A DNA stretch of 44,302 nt, from contig JAIXOF010000145.1 of assembly GCA_027486935.1 (NCBI GenBank), positions 1 through 44,302 of the forward strand, in the 5' to 3' direction. The translations under genes and the position numbers were made by a program. The notes under the pieces are model-generated. The model was not told the origin of the DNA and searched no databases. It was given only the letters and a program-made list of their open reading frames with translations. Shown here piece after piece: positions 17,500 to 30,125 of this stretch; position 1 is the stretch's first letter; each line of letters starts with the position of its first letter. Source of the DNA: Cyanobium sp. C1_MAG_00004. GTDB lineage: Bacteria > Cyanobacteriota > Cyanobacteriia > PCC-6307 > Cyanobiaceae.

Positions 17500-17566
17500 C
17501 CGGGGCACTGCTTCGCTGACCATGCCAGCTGGGCTGGCAATGTCAGCTTCGCAGTGCCCCGGTCAG
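17496..17566. repeat. Long three-tier palindrome at the manC stop codon
   Basis: Outer arms CTGACCGGGGCACTGC (17496-17511) and its perfect complement (17551-17566); middle arms GCTGAC (17515-17520)/GTCAGC (17542-17547); inner arms TGCCAGC (17523-17529)/GCTGGCA (17533-17539) around a 3-nt loop. This gives 29 paired bases with only symmetric 3x3 and 2x2 interruptions. It contains the manC TGA. There is no U-run after it, so it is not a standard intrinsic terminator. Confidence 0.85.
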
Positions 17567-17570
17567 GCTG

Positions 17571-17716
17571 GGGGTGGGCTCTGGGAGTTGGAGGGCTCGG
17601 GCTTCGGGAGGTAGTGAGCGCGGCCACTTGGAGGTGAAGCCTCAGGCTTCCGGAGTGCGCTGCGGGCGTAGACCCTCTTTGACGAGCGCCCTGAGCCGGT
17701 GCCACCGACCCACCCC
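17571..17716. repeat. Long imperfect nested palindrome in manC-glmS interval
   Basis: Nested arms: GGGGTGGG (17571-17578)/CCCACCCC (17709-17716); GGCTCGGGC (17594-17602)/GCCCTGAGCC (17688-17697, one bulge); AGCG..CACT (17617-17628)/AGTGCGCT (17654-17661); GAAGCC/GGCTTC (17636-17650) around a TCA loop. It is weaker than the two flanking palindromes but can fold as one long hairpin. It could be a structured RNA; no known RNA family recognised. Confidence 0.55.
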
Positions 17717-17719
17717 GGC

Positions 17720-17790
17720 TGAGGCCTGGGGACCTGAAGGCGATGTTGCCAGCGCAGCTGGCGCAATCGCCGCAAGGCCCCCAGGCCTCA
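17720..17790. repeat. Long three-tier palindrome just beyond glmS
   Basis: Outer arms TGAGGCCTGGGG (17720-17731)/complement (17779-17790); middle GGCGAT (17739-17744)/ATCGCC (17766-17771); inner GCCAGC (17748-17753)/GCTGGC (17757-17762) around GCA. It sits 4 bp beyond the glmS stop and has the same size (71 bp) and almost the same inner arm as the palindrome at 17496-17566. No U-run. Confidence 0.8.
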
Positions 17791-17794
17791 ACCC

Positions 17795-19696
<1,902 letters not shown>

Positions 19697-19712
19697 AGGC
19701 CTGCAGACCAAC

Positions 19713-19737
19713 AAAAAAGCCCGGCTGGGCCGGGCTT
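19713..19737 (-). terminator. Intrinsic terminator of psaC, inside the glmS leader
   Basis: On the minus strand an 8-bp perfect stem AAGCCCGG/CCGGGCTT (arms 19730-19737 and 19717-19724, 5-nt loop) is followed by TTTT, a textbook intrinsic terminator for psaC transcripts. The U-run ends about 16 nt before the glmS ATG (19696). Confidence 0.85.
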
Positions 19738-19784
19738 GAGCTTATGGGAGAACGGCTCGAAAGCCCATTGGCGCGCGAGCGCGG

Positions 19785-20066
<282 letters not shown>

Positions 20067-20201
20067 TCAGACGGCGTGACGCCAAACGTACTGAAGGTGA
20101 TCTGAACTGACGGCGACCCCGGCGAAGCCCGTCACCCTTGTTCATACGGAAGAGTCCTGTTTCAGGCCGCCCCGTAGGATGCGACCTCCCTCACAGCGGC
20201 C

Positions 20202-20444
20202 ATGTCCCAGGAAGCGATCTTCGAGAAAGTGCGCTCGATCGTTGCCGAGCAGCTCAGCGTCGATGCCGGTGATGTCAAGCCCGAATCCAACTTCCAGAAC
20301 GATCTGGGTGCTGACTCGCTCGACACCGTCGAACTGGTGATGGCCCTGGAAGAGGCCTTCGACATCGAGATCCCCGACGAAGCCGCCGAAGGCATCACCA
20401 CCGTGGGCGATGCCGTCAAGTACATCCTGGAAAAGCAGGCCTGA
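20202..20444 (+). CDS. acpP: Acyl carrier protein
   Basis: 80 residues, strongly acidic. It carries growing acyl chains in fatty-acid synthesis through 4'-phosphopantetheine on Ser39 in the [11 protein letters not shown] motif. fabF follows after 7 bp on the same strand, the usual acpP-fabF pair, so these are co-transcribed. A TAGGAT hexamer about 25 bp upstream of the start (20177-20182) could be a -10, but no good -35 is seen. Identification is certain. Confidence 0.98.
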   Translation: MSQEAIFEKVRSIVAEQLSVDAGDVKPESNFQNDLGADSLDTVELVMALEEAFDIEIPDEAAEGITTVGDAVKYILEKQA

Positions 20445-20451
20445 AGCGTCC

Positions 20452-21702
20452 ATGGTGGAGGGTCTCCGCCGCGTCGTCATCACTGGCCTGGGCGCGGTTA
20501 CACCGATTGGCAACGACGTTTCCCAGTACTGGGAAGGTCTTAGGTCCGGCCGCAATGGGGTGGCTGGGATCACCCTGTTTGATGCCTCGCGACACGCCTG
20601 CCGCTTCGCCGCTGAAGTGAAGGGGTTCGACCCCAGCGGCTGGCTGGAACCGAAGGAAAGCAAACGCTGGGACCGGTTCTGCCAGTTCGGGGTCGTCGCC
20701 GCCAAGCAGGCGGTGGCTCACGCGGGTCTGACGATCGATGCCAGCAATCAGCACCGGGTTGGCGTGGCCATCGGCTCGGGCGTTGGCGGATTGCTGATGA
20801 TGGAGACCCAGGCCCAGGTGCTGCATGAACGGGGACCCGACCGGGTCAGTCCTTTCTGCGTGCCGATGATGATTCCCAACATGGCCACGGGTCTGGCGGC
20901 CATCGCAGTGGGAGCCAAGGGTCCCAGCACCGCCGTCGCCACCGCCTGCGCCGCTGGCTCCAACGCGATCGGCGATGCCTTCCGGCTGATCCAGCTCGGA
21001 TTGGCCGACGCCATGGTCTGCGGCGGTGCCGAATCGGCGATCACCCCCCTGGGGGTAGCCGGATTTGCCAGTGCCAAGGCGTTGTCGTTCCGCAATGACG
21101 ATCCCGCCACCGCCAGCCGCCCGTTCGATGCCGAACGCAACGGCTTTGTGATCGGTGAGGGCGCCGGCGTGCTGGTGCTCGAGAGCCTGGAGCATGCCCA
21201 GGCCCGTGGCGCCACCGTGCTGGCCGAGATCATCGGCTACGGCATGACCTGCGACGCCCACCACATCACCGCCCCGTCACCAGGTGGCGTCGGTGGCGCC
21301 GAGGCGATCCGCCTCGCCCTCGCCGACGGTCGGTTGACACCCGAGGACGTTGATTACATCAACGCCCACGGCACCAGCACTCCTGCCAACGACAGCAACG
21401 AGACCTCGGCGATCAAAAGCGCCCTGGGCGAACGGGCTCATCAGATCCCGGTCAGCTCGACCAAGTCGATGACCGGACATCTGCTGGGGGGCAGCGGCGG
21501 CATCGAAGCCGTCGCCGCCGTTCTGGCGATCCAGCACCAGCTGGTGCCCCCGACGATCAATTACCAGAACCCCGATCCGGCATGTGATCTGGACGTCGTG
21601 CCCAATCAGGCCCGGGAGGCGAAGGTGGATGTGGTGCTCTCCAACTCCTTCGGTTTCGGTGGCCACAACGTTTGTCTGGCCTTTCGCCGCCTGAGCGGCT
21701 GA
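20452..21702 (+). CDS. fabF: Beta-ketoacyl-ACP synthase II
   Basis: 416 residues from ATG 20452; the frame upstream is acpP sequence. It condenses malonyl-ACP with acyl-ACP in fatty-acid elongation. The Cys-His-His catalytic triad is present: Cys166 in the [11 protein letters not shown] motif, His in [13 protein letters not shown], and His in [13 protein letters not shown]. The C-terminal [10 protein letters not shown] glycine-rich motif is intact. It is the second gene of acpP-fabF; transketolase follows after 65 bp. Confidence 0.97.
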   Translation: MVEGLRRVVITGLGAVTPIGNDVSQYWEGLRSGRNGVAGITLFDASRHACRFAAEVKGFDPSGWLEPKESKRWDRFCQFGVVAAKQAVAHAGLTIDASNQHRVGVAIGSGVGGLLMMETQAQVLHERGPDRVSPFCVPMMIPNMATGLAAIAVGAKGPSTAVATACAAGSNAIGDAFRLIQLGLADAMVCGGAESAITPLGVAGFASAKALSFRNDDPATASRPFDAERNGFVIGEGAGVLVLESLEHAQARGATVLAEIIGYGMTCDAHHITAPSPGGVGGAEAIRLALADGRLTPEDVDYINAHGTSTPANDSNETSAIKSALGERAHQIPVSSTKSMTGHLLGGSGGIEAVAAVLAIQHQLVPPTINYQNPDPACDLDVVPNQAREAKVDVVLSNSFGFGGHNVCLAFRRLSG

Positions 21703-21715
21703 GGGTCGGGCCAGG

Positions 21716-21767
21716 CCCTCCTCCCTCACCACCTTTTCCCTTCTCCCGTCCTCGCCCCTTCCACCCC
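21716..21767 (+). promoter_or_regulatory. Polypyrimidine leader immediately before transketolase
   Basis: 52 bases with only five purines run right up to the transketolase ATG, and there is no Shine-Dalgarno-like sequence. It may act in S1-dependent or leader-controlled translation, or only reflect relaxed composition; function is inferred. Confidence 0.4.
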
Positions 21768-23774
21768 ATGGTCGTCGCCCCCTCCACCTCGGTCGAGAGC
21801 CTCTGCATCAACAGCATTCGCTTCTTGGCGATCGACGCGATCAACAAGTCGAACTCGGGTCACCCCGGCCTGCCGATGGGCTGTGCACCGATGTCCTTCG
21901 CCCTCTGGGACAAGGTCCTCAAGCACAACCCCAAGAACCCCAAGTGGTTCAACCGCGACCGCTTTGTGCTGTCGGCCGGCCATGGCTGCATGCTGCTGTA
22001 CGCCCTGCTGCACCTGAGCGGCTACGACTCGGTCAGCCTGGAGGACATCAAGCAGTTCAGGCAGTGGGGCAGCCGCACCCCCGGCCACCCCGAGACCTTT
22101 GAGACCGCCGGTGTCGAAGTCACCACCGGCCCCCTGGGTCAGGGCATCTCGAGCGCCGTGGGCCTGGCCATCGCCGAAGCCCATCTCGCCGCCAAGTTCA
22201 ACAAGCCCGGCCTGAACCTGGTCGACCACTACACCTATGTGCTCATGGGTGATGGCTGCAACCAGGAAGGTGTGGCCTCGGAGGCCGCCTCCCTGGCCGG
22301 TCACCTGGGCCTGGGCAAGCTGATCGCCCTGTACGACGACAACCACATCACGATCGACGGAAACACCAACGTTTCCTTCACCGAGGACGTCCTCAAGCGT
22401 TATGAGGCCTACGGCTGGCATGTGCAGCATGTGGCCGACGGCAACACAGACGTGGCCGGCATTCAACGCGCCATCGAGGCCGCCAAGGCCGTCACCGACA
22501 AGCCCAGCCTGATCAAGGTGACCACCACCATCGGCTACGGCTCGCCCAACAAGGCCAACACCGCCGGCGTGCACGGCGCTGCCCTGGGTGCCGAGGAGGC
22601 CGAGCTGACCCGCAAGGCCCTCGACTGGAGCTACGGCCCGTTCGAGGTGCCCCAGGAGTCGTACGACCACTGGCGCCAGGCGATCAACCGCGGTGGCGCT
22701 GCCGAGGCCGAGTGGAACACCCTGCTGGCCAACTACCGCAGCCAGTACCCCGCCGAAGCGGCCCAATTCGAGCGCCAGCTGCGCGGCGAACTGCCCCAGG
22801 GCTGGGACGCCAACCTGCCCAGCTACAGCGCCGACGACAAGGGCCTGGCTACCCGCCAGCACAGCTACAACTGCCTGAATGCCATCGGCCCCAGCCTGCC
22901 CGAACTGATCGGCGGTTCTGCTGACCTGACCCACTCCAACCTCACCGACATCAAGGGTGAGGGCGGCTTCCAGAAGGGCGCCGAGGCCAACCGCTACCTG
23001 CACTTTGGTGTGCGCGAGCACGCCATGGCCGCGATCCTCAACGGCCTCGCGTACCACGGCAGCGGCCTGGTGCCCTATGGCGGCACCTTTGCCGTGTTCG
23101 CCGGCTACATGGTGGGCGGCATGCGCCTCTCGGCCCTGAGCGAGCTGGGTGTGATCTACGTGCTCACCCACGACTCCATCGGTCTGGGTGAAGACGGCCC
23201 CACCCACCAGCCGATCGAAACCCTGGCCAGCCTGCGCTCGATCCCCAACCTGCTGGTGATGCGCCCTGGCGATGGCAACGAGACCAGCGGCGCCTATCAG
23301 GTGGCTGTGAGCAACCGCCACCGCCCCACCGCCCTGATCCTGAGCCGTCAGGCCATGGCCAACCAGGCCAACTCGACCGCCGCCGCCGTGGCCAAGGGTG
23401 GTTACATCCTCGAGGACAGCAACGGGGCTCCCGACCTGATCCTGATCGGTACCGGCACCGAGCTCGAGCTGTGCACCAAGGCCGCCGCCCAGCTGCGCGC
23501 TGACGGCAAGAACGTGCGCGTCGTCTCGATGCCCTGCGTCGAGCTGTTCGAAGAGCAGGACGCCGCTTACCGCGACAGCGTGCTGCCCGCCGCCTGCCGC
23601 AAGCGCCTGGTGGTCGAGGCCTCCAGCAGCTTCGGCTGGCACAAGTACACCGGCTTCGATGGCGACAGCGTCTCGATCGACCGCTTCGGTGCCTCGGCCC
23701 CCGGCCCGGTCTGCCTCGAGCAGTTCGGCTTCACCGTCGACAACGTCGTCGCCAAGGCCAAGGCCCTGGGCTGA
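21768..23774 (+). CDS. tktA: Transketolase
   Basis: 668 residues, normal length. A thiamine-diphosphate enzyme of the Calvin cycle and oxidative pentose-phosphate pathway. Seen: the N-terminal [13 protein letters not shown], the ThDP/metal block [14 protein letters not shown], and the second-half motif [20 protein letters not shown] 21768 matches the family N-terminus; the frame upstream is the fabF tail and a pyrimidine tract. A strong terminator follows at 23830. Codon use is notably uniform (C-ending), as expected for a highly expressed gene. Confidence 0.97.
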   Translation: MVVAPSTSVESLCINSIRFLAIDAINKSNSGHPGLPMGCAPMSFALWDKVLKHNPKNPKWFNRDRFVLSAGHGCMLLYALLHLSGYDSVSLEDIKQFRQWGSRTPGHPETFETAGVEVTTGPLGQGISSAVGLAIAEAHLAAKFNKPGLNLVDHYTYVLMGDGCNQEGVASEAASLAGHLGLGKLIALYDDNHITIDGNTNVSFTEDVLKRYEAYGWHVQHVADGNTDVAGIQRAIEAAKAVTDKPSLIKVTTTIGYGSPNKANTAGVHGAALGAEEAELTRKALDWSYGPFEVPQESYDHWRQAINRGGAAEAEWNTLLANYRSQYPAEAAQFERQLRGELPQGWDANLPSYSADDKGLATRQHSYNCLNAIGPSLPELIGGSADLTHSNLTDIKGEGGFQKGAEANRYLHFGVREHAMAAILNGLAYHGSGLVPYGGTFAVFAGYMVGGMRLSALSELGVIYVLTHDSIGLGEDGPTHQPIETLASLRSIPNLLVMRPGDGNETSGAYQVAVSNRHRPTALILSRQAMANQANSTAAAVAKGGYILEDSNGAPDLILIGTGTELELCTKAAAQLRADGKNVRVVSMPCVELFEEQDAAYRDSVLPAACRKRLVVEASSSFGWHKYTGFDGDSVSIDRFGASAPGPVCLEQFGFTVDNVVAKAKALG

Positions 23775-23829
23775 TCGGCCTGTTCACGGCCTCAACGCCG
23801 CCGAACGGGGGGCCAGCAACCACTTCATC

Positions 23830-23856
23830 AGCCCCGCCTGCATGGCGGGGCTTTTT
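23830..23856 (+). terminator. Intrinsic terminator of transketolase
   Basis: AGCCCCGCC (23830-23838), 5-nt loop, GGCGGGGCT (23844-23852), then TTTT. A perfect 9-bp GC-rich stem with a U-run on the plus strand. Confidence 0.9.
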
Positions 23857-23899
23857 GCTGTTGGAGCGTCCGATCTTGAACTGTTGTCGTTAGGCCGCT

Positions 23900-23958
23900 G
23901 GCAGCTGGGCAGCTGGGCAGTTGGCAGTTGGGCAGTTGGGCAGTGGCAGCTGGCAGTC
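23900..23958. repeat. GGCAG-core tandem repeat
   Basis: Eight tandem copies of GGCAG followed by one to three bases (typically GGCAGCTG or GGCAGTTG, unit 6-8 bp) lie between the transketolase and thiC terminators. The slightly varying unit length points to slippage-prone sequence. No coding frame is supported. Confidence 0.8.
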
Positions 23959-23980
23959 GATTAAAGATCTGCTGGGCAGC

Positions 23981-24017
23981 AAAAAACCCTTATTGGGCGG
24001 GGGGGCCAATAAGGGTT
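23981..24017 (-). terminator. Intrinsic terminator of thiC
   Basis: On the minus strand AACCCTTATTGG (24006-24017 arm) pairs perfectly with CCAATAAGGGTT (23985-23996 arm) around a G/C loop and is followed by a run of T. It is 12 bp long and much more AT-rich than local DNA. Confidence 0.9.
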
Positions 24018-24098
24018 CAGAACGGTGTCTAGACAGTGTCGATACAGGCCTCTGCAGGTGTGGTCACCCTCCTGCTCGAGGCCTCGCCTTGCCGCGCC

Positions 24099-25640
<1,542 letters not shown>

Positions 25641-25674
25641 GTGACAAAGGAAACCTAGCAAGCGCGAAAGGTGC

Positions 25675-26286
25675 TCAGCTCTGCAGACCGTTGAGCGCCG
25701 CCGCCACGACCCGGTGGTCGCTGTCGGACTGCAGGGGCACCAGGGCAGCGCGGGCGTCGGCCGATCCCTCGGCCGCCAGCCGGCCCAGGATCTCGGCGCC
25801 GCCAACCCGCACCGTGCCGTCGCCATCGGCGATGGCCAGGCGGGCCAGTTCCAGCAGCCAGCCTGCCGGCACGTCGATCAATTCGGCCACGGCCGACAGG
25901 ATGCTGCAACGGACCAACCAGTGGTCATTGGCGGCAAAGGCCTCGAGCAGCAGCGGCTGGGCCCGCTCGAGGCTGTGGCTGACAAGGGCATTGGCCGCCT
26001 CGGCGCGCACGTTGGGGTCGTCGTCATGCAACAGGGCCGCCACCAGCGCCTGCCAGCCCTGCTCGCTCTGCTTGTAGCCCAGGCCGGCGCAACTGAGCGA
26101 GCGAATCATGAAGATCTCCTGCTCCAGCCCCAACAGCAGCAGCGGAATGGCCTGCTCGGGGGACACCTCCCGCAGGCCGGCGAGGGCGGGCATGGCCCGG
26201 GCCGGATCGCCCGAGGCGATCGCCTCACGCAGGCTCTCGAGCTGCTGGGGGTCAAGCTGTTGAGGATCAAGGGGTTGTTCAGGCAT
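25675..26286 (-). CDS. HEAT-repeat protein
   Basis: 203 residues from ATG 26286. Repeated helical pairs are visible, for example IPLLLLGLEQEIFMIRSLSC, VRAEAANALVSHSLERA, and VRVGGAEILGRLAAEGSADA, each with the spacing of HEAT/PBS-lyase-like repeats (roughly residues 45-200). Such proteins are adaptors; in cyanobacteria relatives include phycobilin lyase subunits and assembly factors, but the role here is not shown. The start overlaps the upstream small gene stop in ATGCCTGA (8 bp), so translation is probably coupled. The stop is 34 bp before the thiC riboswitch. Confidence 0.8.
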   Translation of the reverse strand: MPEQPLDPQQLDPQQLESLREAIASGDPARAMPALAGLREVSPEQAIPLLLLGLEQEIFMIRSLSCAGLGYKQSEQGWQALVAALLHDDDPNVRAEAANALVSHSLERAQPLLLEAFAANDHWLVRCSILSAVAELIDVPAGWLLELARLAIADGDGTVRVGGAEILGRLAAEGSADARAALVPLQSDSDHRVVAAALNGLQS

Positions 26287-26494
26287 CGGTCTGGCGCAGG
26301 GCGGCAAGCAGGTGGCGGCGCTGGCGCGCTCGTCCAATGGCGCTGCTGAGCAGCAGGCCAGCCCCGATCAACAGCGGCGGCAGGGCCTGCAGACGATCGG
26401 AACCGCTGCGCAGCAGCAGGGCCAGCAGCGACAGCAGCACCAGCAGGGGGGCAGCCAGGGCCAGCCAGGCGTGCAGGCGCGCGCGTTCCTTCAT
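26279..26494 (-). CDS. Small membrane protein (DUF3188-like)
   Basis: 71 residues with two hydrophobic helices (about 9-27 and 37-54), a basic N-terminus and a basic tail (RARQRRHLLAALR). From memory it resembles the short cyanobacterial DUF3188 family; that assignment is tentative. It is tightly packed: the ATG overlaps the upstream amidohydrolase stop (ATGA) and its own stop overlaps the HEAT gene start. Function unknown. Confidence 0.65.
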   Translation of the reverse strand: MKERARLHAWLALAAPLLVLLSLLALLLRSGSDRLQALPPLLIGAGLLLSSAIGRARQRRHLLAALRQTDA

Positions 26495-27714
26495 GACCCC
26501 ACTGTGGCAAGCGGCCGCCAGCGCAGCAGGGCCTGGGTCAGCACGGCGATGCCCACCGGCAGGCAGCCCTCGTCGGCGGCAAAGGTGTTGCTGTGCAGCG
26601 GGCTGCAGCCCTCGGGGCCGGCCACCCCCAGGCGAAACATCGTGCCGCGGGTGCCCGCCAGCAACTCGGCAAAGTCCTCGGCCCCCAGCGAGGGCTGTTC
26701 GAGCCAGAGCACCCGCTCGCGCCCCAGCAGGTCCCCAGCGGCGGTGGCCACGAGCTCGGTGAGAGCCGGGTCGTTGTGAACCGGCGGCGAGATCACCCGG
26801 TAACGGACCCGCGCCTCACCGCCATGGCCCCGGCACAGGGCCTGCACCGTGTCCTCGATCCAGCCTGGGAGCTGGGCATGCACATCGAGGTCGAGGCAGC
26901 GCACCGTGCCCAGCAGGCGCACGTGGTCGGCGATCACGTTGAACGCCTTGCCCCCCTCGATGCGGCCAAAGCTCACCACCACCGGATGCAGGGCATCGAG
27001 GCGACGGCTGATCGCCTCCTGCAGGCCGCTCACCACCCGCGCTGCGATCCAGATCGCATCGGTGCTCTGGTGGGGACGGGCGCCATGGCCGCCCTCACCC
27101 AGCACCTCAACCTCGAGCTCGCCGGCGGCGGCGGTGAGGCTGCCGCTGCGCACACCGATGCTGCCCACCGGCAGGCTCGGGAACACATGCACCCCGAACA
27201 GGGCCTGAACGCCGTCGGTGGCGCCGTCGGCCTTCATCCAGGCGGCCCCCTCGGCCGTTTCCTCGGCCGGTTGGAACAACAGGCGCACCCGGGCGGTCAG
27301 CCGCTCGGGGGCCTGGGCCGCCAGCACCCCCAGCAACCGCGCCACCCCCAGGCCGACGGTGGTGTGGATGTCGTGGCCGCAGGCATGCATCAGCCCCTGG
27401 TGACACGAGGCATAGGGCAGGCCGGTGCGCTCTTCGACGGGCAGGGCGTCCATGTCGACCCGCAGGGCCACGATCGGCGCGGGGTTGCCATCGGCCGACT
27501 GCTGCGGTCCCAGTTCGGCGAGAACGCCGGTGCGGCCCACCCCCTCGCGCACCTGCCAGCCCCAGCGGCGCAGCTCACCGGCCACCAGGGCCGCGGTCTG
27601 CTGCTCCTGACCGCTCAGCTCGGGGTGGCGATGCAGATGGCGCCTGAGCTCGACCAGCTCGGGCAGAGCGGCGGCAAGCTCTTGATCAAGCGGACTGGGC
27701 AGGGGCAGAACCAT
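26491..27714 (-). CDS. M20-family amidohydrolase (IAA-amino acid/N-acyl-amino acid hydrolase-like)
   Basis: 407 residues from ATG 27714, whose A is shared with the upstream TPR stop (TGATG). Metal-binding motifs of the M20D group are visible: RRHLHRHPELSGQE near residue 25, HACGHDIHT (about 113-121), and FQPAEETAEGA. The family hydrolyses N-acyl amino acids or hippurate-like amides with two metal ions in the cytosol. The natural substrate in cyanobacteria is unknown. It is the middle gene of the ruvB operon. A full-length, intact enzyme. Confidence 0.9.
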   Translation of the reverse strand: MVLPLPSPLDQELAAALPELVELRRHLHRHPELSGQEQQTAALVAGELRRWGWQVREGVGRTGVLAELGPQQSADGNPAPIVALRVDMDALPVEERTGLPYASCHQGLMHACGHDIHTTVGLGVARLLGVLAAQAPERLTARVRLLFQPAEETAEGAAWMKADGATDGVQALFGVHVFPSLPVGSIGVRSGSLTAAAGELEVEVLGEGGHGARPHQSTDAIWIAARVVSGLQEAISRRLDALHPVVVSFGRIEGGKAFNVIADHVRLLGTVRCLDLDVHAQLPGWIEDTVQALCRGHGGEARVRYRVISPPVHNDPALTELVATAAGDLLGRERVLWLEQPSLGAEDFAELLAGTRGTMFRLGVAGPEGCSPLHSNTFAADEGCLPVGIAVLTQALLRWRPLATVGS

Positions 27715-28469
27715 CAGCCGGCCAGAGCAAGAAACTGCTGTAGAGCCTCGACCGGCACCGGAGGCCAGCGCCGGACAGACAGCAACCATTCTTCCTGGCG
27801 GTAGCGCGGATCCAGGCCCGACGCGGCCGCCCAGTGGCTCTCGGCCTCGCCGCGGCTGCCCTGGCGCCACAGCAGGGCGGTCAGCGCCGCCCGGGCATCG
27901 GCGAACAGCGGATGGCGGCGGATCAGGGCGCGCAGCTCCCGTTCGGCGACCTCCAGATCCCCCAGTTCAAAGGCGCTCAGGGCAGCGCTGGAGCGGGCCA
28001 TGGCAAAGCCGGGCCGGGCATCGGCCGCCGCGACAAAGCTGGTGCGGGCCGCCGTCCAGTCGCCGCGTGAACCGAGCACATTGCCGAGGTTGTACAGGGC
28101 CGAGGCGCGGGGCTCACCGGCCTCACTGTGGCGCTCCAGGATCCAGCGGTAGTCGGCGGCGGCCGCATCCCAGCGCTGCAGAGCTTCCTCGGCGGTGCCC
28201 CGGTTCAGGTGGGGATCGGGACTGTCGGGGTCAAGGGCGATCGCCCGGTCCTGGTCAGCGATCGCCGCAATTGGGTCCCCCAGGGCCAGCTGCACGTTGC
28301 CGCGGTTGCTCCAGGCGGCGGCGTCATCGGGCGCCAGCTCGAGCACCTGATCCCACAGGGGCAGGGCCCGGCCAAAGTCGCCCTGGCGGCTGGCGCCCAG
28401 GGCGCTGTCAAACAGCTGGGGCAGGCTCAGCTGCACCGCCAGAACCAGGGCCAGCCAGGTGGCGATCAC
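27714..28469 (-). CDS. TPR-repeat protein with N-terminal signal/anchor
   Basis: 251 residues. The first 20 residues ([19 protein letters not shown] region) form a signal peptide or membrane anchor. TPR units follow, for example [34 protein letters not shown] and [16 protein letters not shown], spaced about 34 residues apart from residue 25 to 210. Related TPR proteins occur widely in cyanobacteria; some work in photosystem assembly, but nothing here shows that. The start is GTG in a GTGA overlap with the ruvB stop, so translation is coupled to ruvB. Confidence 0.85.
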   Translation of the reverse strand: MIATWLALVLAVQLSLPQLFDSALGASRQGDFGRALPLWDQVLELAPDDAAAWSNRGNVQLALGDPIAAIADQDRAIALDPDSPDPHLNRGTAEEALQRWDAAAADYRWILERHSEAGEPRASALYNLGNVLGSRGDWTAARTSFVAAADARPGFAMARSSAALSAFELGDLEVAERELRALIRRHPLFADARAALTALLWRQGSRGEAESHWAAASGLDPRYRQEEWLLSVRRWPPVPVEALQQFLALAG

Positions 28470-29557
28470 GCCGCAGCCTCCCAGGCCAGGTGCCGCCGGG
28501 CCGCTTCGGTGGCCACGCGGCCCCGCGGCGTGCGCTGCAGAAAGCCCAGTTGCAGCAGGTAGGGCTCGACCACGGTCTCGAGCGTGGCCGGGTCCTCACC
28601 CAGGGCCGCTGCCAGGGTGTCCAGGCCCACCGGGCCGCCGCCATGCCCCTCGAGCAAGAGGGTCAGCAACCGCCGGTCGCTGGCGTCGAGGCCGCGGTCA
28701 TCGACGCGGTGCAGGCTCAGGGCCTCGGCGACGAGCCCTGCACCGATGGCGCCATGGCCGCCCACGGCGGCCACATCGCGCACCCGCCGCAGCAGCCGGT
28801 TGGCAATCCGCGGCGTGCCCCGGCAGCGGCGGGCCACTTCGAGGGCGGCCGCGGGCTCGAGCACGAGCCCCAGCAGGCCGGCGGCCCGTTCGACGATCGC
28901 CTGCAGATCCTCGAGCCCGTAGAACTCGAGCCGCTGGATCAGGCCGAAACGGTCCCGCAACGGGGAACTCAGGGAGCCGGCACGGGTGGTGGCCCCCACC
29001 AGGGTGAACGGTGCCAACGGCAGGGTGCGGGTGCGGGCCGTGGTGCCCTTGCCGACGGTCAGGTCGAGGCGAAAGTCCTCCATCGCCGGATAGAGGATCT
29101 CCTCGGCCACCCGGTTGAGGCGGTGGATCTCGTCGATGAACAGCAGCTCACGGGGCTGCAGGTTCACCAGCAGGCCGACGATGTCGCGGGGGCGCTCGAG
29201 GGCCGGTGCGCTGGTGATGCGGCAGCGCACGCCCAGCTCTTCGGCCAGCACCAGGGCCATGGTGGTCTTGCCCAGGCCGGGTGGGCCATAGAGCAACACA
29301 TGGTCGAGCGCCTCGCCGCGGCTTTGGGTGGCCGTGACGGCAATGCCAAGCACCTGCTTGAGCTCGCTCTGGCCGATGTAATCGGCCAGCCGGCGCGGGC
29401 GCAGGCTGTCTTCGCGCAGGGGCAGATCGGTCTCATCACCGGGCTGGCTGGCCGGATCGATCAGTCGAGTTGCGTCAACCGCCTCAGGACGCGGACGTGC
29501 CCCCCGTGTGGATCCCGGCCCCGGTGCCGACCCAGCCGCAGAAGAGACGATCGCCAT
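28466..29557 (-). CDS. ruvB: Holliday junction branch-migration helicase RuvB
   Basis: 363 residues from ATG 29557; the longer frame upstream crosses the smpB leader. AAA+ motor that drives Holliday junction branch migration with RuvA. Seen: [13 protein letters not shown], Walker [11 protein letters not shown], Walker [12 protein letters not shown], sensor [18 protein letters not shown], and the C-terminal winged helix with [12 protein letters not shown]. It is the first gene of a five-gene overlapping operon and divergent from smpB (67 bp between starts). Confidence 0.96.
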   Translation of the reverse strand: MAIVSSAAGSAPGPGSTRGARPRPEAVDATRLIDPASQPGDETDLPLREDSLRPRRLADYIGQSELKQVLGIAVTATQSRGEALDHVLLYGPPGLGKTTMALVLAEELGVRCRITSAPALERPRDIVGLLVNLQPRELLFIDEIHRLNRVAEEILYPAMEDFRLDLTVGKGTTARTRTLPLAPFTLVGATTRAGSLSSPLRDRFGLIQRLEFYGLEDLQAIVERAAGLLGLVLEPAAALEVARRCRGTPRIANRLLRRVRDVAAVGGHGAIGAGLVAEALSLHRVDDRGLDASDRRLLTLLLEGHGGGPVGLDTLAAALGEDPATLETVVEPYLLQLGFLQRTPRGRVATEAARRHLAWEAAA

Positions 29558-29624
29558 GGCCCGAGGGTACCGGCCCCTGCCTAGGGTCGGTGGATTGAGC
29601 GTGTCGCAGCGGAGCGTTGGAACC

Positions 29625-30125
29625 ATGGCCAAAGGCGGAGCCAAAAAAGCTGCCGCCCGGGCCCGGCGCAACGAGGCGAACCGGCTGCTGGCGGACAACC
29701 GGTTCGCCCGCCATCAATACGAGATCCTCGAAACCCTCGAGACCGGCGTCGAGCTGCTGGGAACCGAGGTCAAATCGATCCGCGCCGGCCAGGTCAACCT
29801 GCGCGACGGCTTCTGCCTGATCAGGGGCGGCGAGCTGCAGCTGCACAACGTGCACATCTCACCCCACACCCACGCGAGCAAATACTTCAACCACGACCCC
29901 CTGCGGGTGCGCAAATTGCTGGCCCACCGGCGCGAGATCGACAAGCTGCGCGGTGGCCTCGACCAGAAGGGCCTGACCCTTGTGCCGCTCAACATGCACC
30001 TCAAGGGCAGCTGGATCAAGCTGACCATCGGCCTGGGCAAGGGCCGCAAGCTGCACGACAAACGGGTCGAAGAGCGGCGCAAGCAGGACGCCAAAGAGAC
30101 CCGGGCCGCCATCGCCCGGCTCTAG
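29625..30125 (+). CDS. smpB: SsrA-binding protein SmpB
   Basis: 166 residues from ATG 29625. It binds tmRNA and delivers it to stalled ribosomes (trans-translation). Seen: [38 protein letters not shown], and the C-terminal [20 protein letters not shown] tail that acts in the decoding centre. The open frame further upstream covers the divergent ruvB N-terminus and is not coding. The last 4 bp overlap the antisense stop of the kinase-like gene. tmRNA itself is not in this window. Confidence 0.95.
   Translation: MAKGGAKKAAARARRNEANRLLADNRFARHQYEILETLETGVELLGTEVKSIRAGQVNLRDGFCLIRGGELQLHNVHISPHTHASKYFNHDPLRVRKLLAHRREIDKLRGGLDQKGLTLVPLNMHLKGSWIKLTIGLGKGRKLHDKRVEERRKQDAKETRAAIARL

Noticed and set aside
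19697-19740. glmS ribozyme
   Set aside because: The leader is far too short and is occupied by the psaC terminator; glmS ribozymes are known from Firmicutes and relatives.
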